23,178 nucleotides of DNA from Thermoanaerobaculia bacterium (lineage in GTDB: Bacteria; Acidobacteriota; Thermoanaerobaculia; Multivoradales; UBA5704), in NCBI GenBank assembly GCA_025937035.1, contig JAICSG010000002.1, positions 1 to 23,178 of the forward strand. The letters are read 5' to 3'. Each line of letters opens with the position of its first letter. The stretch's first letter is position 1. Below, piece by piece: positions 1-7,900 of the stretch. The position numbers were made by a program, and so were the translations under genes. Below the pieces are notes generated by a model. The model worked only from the letters and a program-made list of their open reading frames with translations, was not told the origin of the DNA and did not search any database.

Positions 1-2
1 GC

Positions 3-1475
3 GAGGTGGCCCTCGCCACCTACGCGCACCAGGACGTGCCGTTCGACCGCGTGGTCGCCGCGCTCCAGCCGGAGCGCAGCCTGAGCCCGTCGCCCCTGTT
101 CGATGTGTTGTTCGTCCTGCAGAACGCGTCGGCCAACGTCCACGAGGGCCGGCCGGCCCGGGTGGGGGAGGAGGAGCTCGTCATCGAGCCTTTCCCCTTC
201 AGCACCGGGGCCTCCCGCTTCGAGCTGGCCCTGTTCATGACCGACGTGGAGGGGGCCGTCCGCGGGAGGTGGGAATACAGGACCGAGCTGTTCAACCGAG
301 ACACCATCTCCAGGCTGTCCCGCCGATTCGAGGCGCTGCTCGCGGCCATCACCGGAAATCCGGACGCGCGGCTGGACGACCTGGAGCACGAGACTCAGGA
401 AGAGAGGATGGAGCGCACTATGGAACAGTTGAAGCAGAAGGAATCGAGCCTCAAGAAATTCAAGAAAATCCAGCCCAAGCCCGTCGACCTCCTCGAAGGC
501 GAGTTGGTCCGGATCGGCCCTCTCCAGCCAGGTCTGGCTTTCCCGGTGGCCTTCCAGCCGAGCTCCGCCGACGTGGACCTGTCCGAGTGGGCGTCGGCCA
601 ACCGGGAGGTCATCGAAGAGCAGCTCCGGCGCCACGGCGCCGTGATCTTCCGGGGGTTCAACACCGCGAAACCCTCCGATTTCGAGAATCTCGCCCTGGC
701 GATCTGCCCGGACCTCTACGGCGAGTACGGCGACCTCCCCAAGGCGGACACCGGGGATGTCCTCTATCGCTCCACCCCGTATCCGGCGGACAAGGCCATC
801 CTGTTCCACAACGAGAGCTCCCACACTCCGCGCTGGCCCATGCGGCAGTTCTTCTATTGCGTCAAGGCCGCGCACACCGGCGGCGAGACCCCGCTCGTCG
901 ATTGCCGCACGATCTATCAGAAGCTCGATCCCGCGGTGCGTGCCCGCTTCGCCGAGAAGGGGCTGATGTACGTGCGCAACTTCATCGAGGGGTTTGACGT
1001 GAGCTGGCAGGACTTCTTCAAGACCGACGACCGCGCGGTGGTCGAGGAGCACTGCCGGGAGAGCTCGATCGGGTTCGAGTGGCGCAATGGCAACCTGCGG
1101 ATGTGGCAGCTCGCGCCGGCCGTGGTCCATCATCCGGAGACGGGGGAGCCCCTGTTCTTCAATCAGATCCAGCTCCACCACATCGCCTGTCTGGAGGATG
1201 AGGTGCGGGAGTCCCTCCTGTCGCTGTTCCCGGAGGAGGATCTGCCGCGCAACGTCTACTACGGGGACGGCTCCCGCATCGAAGACGACCTCGTCCGTGA
1301 GATCTGTGATCTCTACTGGCAGACCTGTGTCGCCGCCCCCTGGCAGGAAGGGGACATCATCGCGCTGGACAACATGCTGATCGCCCACGCCCGGAACCCG
1401 TTCGCGGGGGAGCGCAAGATCCTCGTCGCCATGGGCCGGATGTTCGAGCGGCGCCAGCTCCAGCAGGTACCGTAG
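3..1475 (+). CDS. NRPS C-terminal fragment: condensation domain end fused to a TauD/SyrP-like Fe(II)/2-oxoglutarate oxygenase (5' truncated)
   Basis: The reading frame is open from the left edge, so the GTG at 6 is not a real start; numbering here counts it as residue 1. Residues 1 to about 130 are the last quarter of a condensation domain (AHQDVPFDRVV, LFDVLFVLQN, WEYRTELF). Residues 131-163 form a Lys/Glu/Gln-rich linker. Residues 165-489 are a TauD/TfdA-superfamily oxygenase. The expected metal triad is present: H268-N-E270 (807-815) and H461 in the ALDNMLIAHARNP block, with R470 placed to bind 2-oxoglutarate. The His-x-Glu form matches AsnO and clavaminate synthase and differs from the His-x-Asp of TauD itself. 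Family knowledge suggests hydroxylation, often at the beta carbon, of an amino acid, free or carrier-bound. The target residue is inferred, with Asp the best guess from downstream A domains. No A or PCP follows in this protein; the next gene is a lone PCP. Confidence 0.93.
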   Translation, partial: EVALATYAHQDVPFDRVVAALQPERSLSPSPLFDVLFVLQNASANVHEGRPARVGEEELVIEPFPFSTGASRFELALFMTDVEGAVRGRWEYRTELFNRDTISRLSRRFEALLAAITGNPDARLDDLEHETQEERMERTMEQLKQKESSLKKFKKIQPKPVDLLEGELVRIGPLQPGLAFPVAFQPSSADVDLSEWASANREVIEEQLRRHGAVIFRGFNTAKPSDFENLALAICPDLYGEYGDLPKADTGDVLYRSTPYPADKAILFHNESSHTPRWPMRQFFYCVKAAHTGGETPLVDCRTIYQKLDPAVRARFAEKGLMYVRNFIEGFDVSWQDFFKTDDRAVVEEHCRESSIGFEWRNGNLRMWQLAPAVVHHPETGEPLFFNQIQLHHIACLEDEVRESLLSLFPEEDLPRNVYYGDGSRIEDDLVREICDLYWQTCVAAPWQEGDIIALDNMLIAHARNPFAGERKILVAMGRMFERRQLQQVP

Positions 1476-1479
1476 GCCC

Positions 1480-1578
1480 ATGCGGGATATGCCGATCACT
1501 CCGGCAGCGGCGCCTCGGCCGCTGCCGGGTTTTTTCCCGAGATCTTCCCGGTCTTCTCTTGCGAGGACGGTCCGCTGA
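1480..1578 (+). CDS. Possible 32-codon leader ORF spanning the terminator and overlapping the PCP start
   Basis: An ATG at 1480 opens a 32-codon frame that ends at TGA 1576-1578, sharing its last base with the ATG of the carrier-protein gene (TGATG). The frame runs through the whole hairpin and T-tract. The predicted peptide is rich in Pro, Arg, Ser and Ala and resembles no family I know. No good Shine-Dalgarno site precedes it, and codon choice partly reflects the hairpin, so chance is the default explanation. It is listed because a short ORF across a terminator that ends exactly on the next start is the shape expected for translation-coupled attenuation. Confidence 0.15.
   Translation: MRDMPITPAAAPRPLPGFFPRSSRSSLARTVR
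1501..1535 (+). terminator. Rho-independent terminator-like hairpin inside the operon
   Basis: A perfect 10-bp stem is formed by CCGGCAGCGG (1501-1510) and CCGCTGCCGG (1519-1528). The loop has 8 bases, and a G and six consecutive T follow (1530-1535). It lies 26 bases after the stop of the C-oxygenase gene and 43 bases before the next start. The geometry is that of a strong intrinsic terminator. Because the downstream genes clearly belong to the same assembly line, it may be leaky, act as an attenuator, or separate two transcripts. No convincing -35/-10 pair was seen in the short stretch after it. Confidence 0.7.
1563..1567 (+). promoter_or_regulatory. Ribosome binding site of the free-standing PCP gene
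   Basis: GAGGA lies 10 bases upstream of the ATG at 1578 and supports that start. It is located after the terminator-like hairpin, so translation could begin afresh here if transcription reads through. Confidence 0.55.
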
Positions 1579-1952
1579 TGGAGCTGACCCCCGAGACGGA
1601 GCCGTCCGCCGCTCCCCGGAACGACTTGGAGAGGTCGCTCGCCCGCATCTGGTGTGAGGTCCTGGGGCACGAGAAGGTGGGAATCCACGACAACTTCTTC
1701 GCCCTTGGCGGCAGGTCGCTGCACATGATCCAACTGCGCGACCGGCTGCTGGCGGATCTCGGGCACGATGTACGGATCGCTGATTTGTTCAAGTATCCGA
1801 CGATCGCGTCGCTGGCCCAGTCGTGGAGCCCGGTAGATCTCTCCGAGAAGGCGGACCTCGGTCAGATCGAGGAGCAGGCTCAGAAGCAAAGGGAAGCATT
1901 GCTGCGGCAGAAGAGAATCGCACGGAGAGGAGATGAGATCCGTGAGCGGTGA
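1578..1952 (+). CDS. Free-standing peptidyl carrier protein with a coiled C-terminal tail
   Basis: This 124-residue protein is a single carrier (thiolation) domain. The phosphopantetheine site is S47 in DNFFALGGRSL, a PCP-type motif. Helix 1 (LERSLARIWCEVLG) and the following VGIHDNFF match PCPs of NRPS lines. Residues 90-124 form a highly charged helix (EEQAQKQREALLRQKR) of the kind found at the ends of carrier proteins that hand over to a PKS, so it probably docks on the ketosynthase encoded next. The gene overlaps the PKS gene by 20 bases. There is no adenylation domain in this protein or in the visible part of the upstream one, so its amino acid must come from an A domain acting in trans, or the protein receives a finished chain. 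The neighbouring oxygenase could act on the residue it carries; that is inference. Confidence 0.93.
   Translation: MELTPETEPSAAPRNDLERSLARIWCEVLGHEKVGIHDNFFALGGRSLHMIQLRDRLLADLGHDVRIADLFKYPTIASLAQSWSPVDLSEKADLGQIEEQAQKQREALLRQKRIARRGDEIRER
1924..1932 (+). promoter_or_regulatory. Ribosome binding site deciding the PKS start
   Basis: The purine run GGAGAGGAG contains two overlapping sites. GGAG (1924-1927) is 5 bases before ATG 1933, and AGGAG (1928-1932) is 9 bases before an in-frame GTG at 1942. A further in-frame ATG lies at 1963. ATG 1933 is taken as the start, but GTG 1942 is almost equally good. All three lie at the end of the PCP gene, implying translational coupling. Confidence 0.5.
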
Positions 1953-4900
1953 CGAGTCGGAGATGGACAATCTGAACGGGGTTGCGATCATCGGTATGTC
2001 CGGCCGGTTCCCAGGTGCCCCTACGGTGGCGGACTACTGGCGCAACCTGCGGGAGGGGGTGGAATCGATCTCGTTCTTCTCCGAGGAGGAGCTGATCCAG
2101 GCGGGCGTCCCGCAGTGGCAGGTGAGCCGGCCGGATTACGTCAAGGCGGCGGCGATGATCGAAGGTATCGATCTCTTCGATGCCGGCTTTTTTGGGCTCA
2201 GCCCGCGCGAGGCCGAGACCCTCGACGTGCAGCAGCGCCTTTTCATGGAGTGTGCATGGGAGGCGCTGGAGGTGGCCGGTTACGACCCCGATCGATACAA
2301 AGGGCGGGTCGGTGTCTTTGGTGGGAGCTCACTGAGCAACTACTCCCTGGATAATATCTACAAGAATCCAGACGCTTTGAGGTCGGCGAGCCTCATGCAG
2401 TGGGTGCTGGGCTTCGACAAGGATTATCTCGCCACGATCACCTCCTACAAGCTGAACCTGCGCGGGCCCAGCCTCAGCGTCCAGACCGCCTGCTCGACGT
2501 CGCTCGTTGCCGTGCATCTGGCCTGTCAGAGCCTGCTGACCTATCAATGTGACATGGCGCTGGCCGGCGGTGCCAATATCTCCGTCCCCCAAAAGCAAGG
2601 CTATGTCTACTCGGAGGGGAACATCTTCTCCCCGGACGGCCGCTGCCGGGCATTCGACGAAGCCGCCGGCGGTACCATTTTCGGCAATGGCGTCGGTATT
2701 GTCGTTCTCAAGAGGCTGGAAGATGCCCTTGCCGAAGGGGATTCGATCGATGCCGTGATCCTGGCCTCGGCGGTGAACAACGACGGCGCCGTCAAGGTAG
2801 GTTTCACGGCTCCCGGAGCACAGGGCCAAGCCGAGGTGATCGCGACGGCACAGGCCCTGGCGGGCGTCGACCCGGAGACGATCACGTACATCGAGGCGCA
2901 CGGCACCGGGACGGCGCTGGGGGACCCGATCGAGATCTCCGCGCTCGAGCAGGTGTTCCGCAACAAAACCCGGAAGAAGGGGTTCTGTGCGATCGGCTCG
3001 GTGAAGCCGAATATCGGGCACCTCCACATCGCGGCGGGCGTGGCTGGCCTGATCAAGCTCTCCCTCGCCTTGCGTCATCGGGAGATCCCGCCCAGCCTGA
3101 ATTTCGAGCGGCCCAATCCGCACCTCGGTCTCGCCGACAGCCCGTTCTATGTCAATACGCGGCTCGCGGAGTGGAAGCCCTCCGGCGGCCCGTTGCGGGC
3201 CGGGCTGAGCTCGTTCGGCATCGGCGGCACCAACGCGCACGCCATCCTGGCGGAGGCGCCGGCGCAGGCGGCTTCGGGACCGTCGCGTGCGTGGCAACTG
3301 CTGGTCCTGTCGGCGCGGTCGCAAACCGCGCTCGACGCGGCCACCGCACGCCTGGCAGACCATCTGGAGTGCCATCCGGAGCAGAATCTGGCCGATGCCG
3401 CCTTCACCCTCCAGGTCGGCCGGAAGCGCTTCGCGCATCGCCGGATCCTGGTCTGCCGCGACCGCGAGGACGCCTTGGAGCTCCTGCGCGGAGACGCGCC
3501 GAAGCGGGTCCTGGGCCGGGTCCAGGAACGTGCCGACCGCAGCGTGGCGTTTCTCTTCCCGGGGCAGGGGGCGCAGCACGCCGGGATGGGGCGCGAGCTC
3601 TATGAGAGTGAGCCGGTATTTCGCGCCGAGGTGGACCGGTGTGCCGGTCTGCTGGTGCAGCACCTGGGCTTCGACCTGCGGCGGCTGCTCGTTCTGGCAG
3701 CGGAGCAGCGGGAGGAGGCGGACGCGCAACTGCGCCAGACCGCGATCGCGCAACCCGCTCTGTTCGTCATCGAGTATGCCCTGGCAAAGCTGTGGGCCTC
3801 CTGGGGCATCCAACCCGAGGCGATGAGCGGCCACAGCATCGGCGAGTACACGGCGGCCTGTCTCGCGGGGACGTTCTCCCTCGAAAGCGTCCTGTCCATC
3901 GTCGCCACACGGGGGCGGCTGATGCAGAGCCTCCCCCCGGGCGCCATGCTTTCCGTTCCTCTCGACGAGCGGGAGACCGCCGCACGGCTGGACGGCGATC
4001 TGGCTCTCGCCGCGGTCAACGGCCCATCCCTCTGCGTGGTCGCGGGTCCCGAAGAGAGCGCCGAGAGGCTCCGCCGGCAGTTGGTGGCGGAGGGGCTCGA
4101 GCCCCGGCTGCTGCACACCTCGCACGCGTTCCACTCGCCGATGATGGAGCCGATCCTCGAAGCGTTTGGCCAGGAGGTGGCACGCCATGAGCTGAAAGCT
4201 CCACGCATCCCCTTCCTGTCGAATGTCACGGGAACCTGGATTCTGCCGGAGGAGGCCACCGATCCGCGGTACTGGATCCGCCAGTTGCGCCAGACCGTGC
4301 GCTTCGGTGCCGCGCTTGAGGAGCTGTTGCGCGAGCCGAGCCGGGTGCTGCTGGAGGTGGGGCCCGGCAGGACCTTGACCACGTTCGCCCGCAGACAGGC
4401 GCACGCGCCGGCGGATCGGGTGATGATCCCCTCTCTGCCCCACCCCCAGGAGGGGCAGTCGGCCCTGAGCTTCCTGCTGACCTCCCTGGGCCAACTTTGG
4501 ATGGCGAACGTGGAGATCGGCTGGAAGGGGTTCTACGCCCGCGAGCAGAGGCGGCGGGTCGCGCTTCCCACCTACCCCTTCGAGCGCCAGCGCTACTGGC
4601 TCGAGCCGCCGCGCGACCAGGAGGCGAGGCCGCGCGACCGGAAGCCGCGGACCAAGGCGGACCCGGCGGACTGGTTCTATCTGCCAGTCTGGGGCCAGTC
4701 CATGCCCCCTCTCCCGGTGACACCGGGAGCGCTCGCGGCCTCGCGATGGCTGGTGCTGCGGGATGACCTCGGCTTCGGCGACGCCCTGGCCGCGCGTCTG
4801 CGGGACGCGGGGCAGGAGGTGATCCTCGTGGCGGCAGGGGCCGGGTTCTCCCAACCGGGGGAAGGGGCCTACGTGCTGGACCAGGACCGGCGGCAGGATT

Positions 4901-7900
4901 ACTCGCAGCTCCTCAGAAGCTTGCTCGCCGCGGATCGGATGCCGGATCGCATCGTTCATCTCTGGAGCCTCACGGAGCCCGGGGGCAAGAGCGATTTTGC
5001 AGCGCTCCAGAGAAAAGGTTTCTACAGTCTCCTGTATCTGGCGCAGGCGCTGGGCGAGGTCGGCGCCACCGAGGGGCTGCAGCTGGGAATCGTGGCGAAT
5101 TCCCTCTGGAGGATCGTCGGTGGGGAGGTGACCGAGCCGGAGAAGGCCACGCTGCTGGGCCCCGCCCGGGTGATTCCCAACGAATACACCGGCCTCTCCT
5201 GCCGGACCGTAGAGATCGATCTGCCCGCGGCGGGAGAGCCTCTGGACCGGTGGATCGATCTCCTGCTCGCGGAGCTGGTCTCGGATCGCAGCGAGCGTGA
5301 GGTGGCCTACCGGGGTGGCCAGCGCTGGGTCCTGGATGTGAAACCGCTGCGCCTTGAAGGGCCTGGGGCTCCCGGGACCCCCTTGCGGCAGGGCGGCGTC
5401 TACCTGCTCACCGGCGGTCTCGGCGGCATCGGGTTGACCCTGGCCGAGAAGCTGGTGCGGACCGTCCAGGCGAAGCTCGTGCTGGTGGGCCGCTCCGGCC
5501 TCCCCGCAGAGGAGACGTGGCCGGCCTGGCTTGCCGGGCATGCTGAGGATGATCCGGTGTCCCAGCGGATCCGTGGCGTCCTCAGCCTGCGCGAGGCGGG
5601 TGCCGAGGTCCTGCTCGCGCAAGCCGACGTGGCAGATCCCGAACAGGCGGCGGCGGTAGTGCGCCAGGCCCTGGAGCGCTTCGGTGCCCTCCACGGGATC
5701 CTGCACGGTGCTGGGGTTGCCGCCGGGGGTCTAATCCAGTTCAGGGCGCCTCAGGATGCCGACGCGGTGATGGCGCCCAAGGTCCGGGGAGCCCTGGCCC
5801 TGGCCGCCGCGGTGGCGGACCTGCCGCTCGATTTCTTCGTCCTGCACTCGTCGACAATCGGCCTGACCGGTGATGTGGGACAGGTCGACTACTGCGGGGC
5901 CAACGCTTTCCTGGACGCCTTCGCGCACGCCAACACCGCGCGGGGACAGCGCACGTTGGCGATCGACTGGTCCGTATGGAGCGATGTCGGAATGGCGGCG
6001 GACGTCGTGAACAAGATGGTGGCGGGTCCCAAGGTCTCGGCCGCGGCATCGCCCGCGCTGCCGGAGAACGGCGGGGAGAGGGTCCATCCTTTGCTCGGCC
6101 GCAGGGTCCATGCCTCGGAAGATGAAGAGCTGTTCGTCAACGAGATCAGCCTGGCGTCGCACTGGCTGCTGAGCGAGCACAAGGTCCTCGGCATCCCGGT
6201 TCTGCCTGGCGTCGCCTATCTGGAGATGGGCCGGGCGGCCATTGCGGAGCGCGCCGCGGGCCGGACCATCGAAATCCGGGATGTGGTCTTCCGGCAGCTT
6301 CTGCACGTCTCCGCAGGGGAGAGCCGGGAGGTGCGAACGTCCTTGCGCCGGAACGGCCATGGGTTCGTCTTCTCGGTGAGCTCGCAACCGAGGATGCGGG
6401 CCGGGACGCAGACGGCCTGGATCGAGCATGCCCGCGGCGTGGTGTCCGTGATGGACGGGCCGGAGGAGGCTCCGGCGGCCCTGGAGCTGCCGCTTGCGGA
6501 TTCCGCGGGGCTCGCTGGACAGGCGGTCGGCGGACCGGAAGGCCGCGTCGCAGGTCCCGTCTTTTGGGGCTCGCGATGGTGCGAGATCCGCGAGCAGCGC
6601 CCCGGCGCGGGATATGCGGTCTTCGAGCTCCCCCCCGAACGTGCCGGGGACATGAGGGTTTTCGGTCTCTACCCGCCGTTGCTCGACGTGGCTACGGCCG
6701 CGGGTGGGAGCGAGCTGACCGAGGGCTCGTTCCTGCCGCAGGCTTATGGTGCCTTGAGGGTCCGCGGGCCGCTGGAGCGGAGGACCTGGGTACATTTCAA
6801 GAAGCTCGACGGAGACCCGCCTCCCGGAGGGACCGTCAGCTTCGACCTCAGTCTCTGTAACGAGGCCGGCCGCGAGTTGGTCCGCATCGAGCGGCTCACG
6901 CTGAGGCGGGTGGACGGGACTGAAGAGGCCCTCCAGGAGCCTCCCGCTCCTCCACAGGACGCTGCGCTCTCCTCCTCGCTGACGAAGACCGCGCTGGGGG
7001 ACGGCATCTCGTCGGAGCTGGGCGGAGATCTTCTGCTGAAGGTCCTCACACGGGTGACTCTGCCGCAGGTCGCGGTCTCGGTGCGGGATCTCGTGGCGGA
7101 GATCGAGCGGCTCGGCCGCGCCGCCGAGCCGGCGAAGGAGGCCGCGCCCGCGGCACCGGCCGCCGCCGGCCACGACCGGCCGAGCCTGTCCACCGCCTAT
7201 GCCGCTCCGCGCAACGAGGCCGAGCGCAAGATGGTCGAGCTCTGGCAGAAGGCCTTGGGATTCGATCAGGTGGGCATCCACGACGACTTCTTCGCGCTGG
7301 GCGGCCACTCCATGCTGGCGGTGCAACTGCTGTCTCGCATGCGCGAGGCCTTCCACACGTCGCTCTCCATGGACGAGCTGTTCAGGGCCCCCACGGTCGC
7401 CGATCTCTGCGAAGCGATCGCGCGTACGCGGAGCGAGGAGGCGGCAGGGGCTCTGGCGCCTCCCGTCGAGAGGATGGACCGCACCGGCCTTGGCAAGCTG
7501 CCGCTGTCGTTCGCCCAACAGCGGCTTTGGGTGATCGAGCAGCTCGATCCGGGGACCGCGGTTTTCAACATCACCCGGGCGCCGCGTCTCCGGGGGCATT
7601 TCAATGCCACTGTGCTGCGGCGCGCCCTCCTGGAGATCGCGCGGCGTCACGAGATCCTGCGCACCCATTTCGAGGTGGCAGACGGCGAGGGCGAGCAGGT
7701 GATCACGGCGGCCGACGACTGGCTCCTGCCGGTTATCGATCTGCGCGGCCTCCCTCCCGAGATCCGGGAACGCGAGGTGCGCCAGATCGCCCGGGTCGAG
7801 GCGGAGCGGCCTTTCGACCTGCGCCGCAGCCCCCTGGCGCGCACCACCGTCGCCCGCTTGGGGGAGGACTGCTTCATGCTGCTCTTCACCGCGCATCACA

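Noticed and set aside
6..8. GTG at 6 as the true start of the first gene
   Set aside because: The reading frame continues to the window edge, and residue 1 falls in the middle of a condensation domain.
1536..1577. A promoter for the PCP-PKS genes after the hairpin
   Set aside because: Only about 40 bases are available, and no -35/-10 pair with reasonable spacing could be seen. Absence of a consensus in a high-GC genome is not proof.
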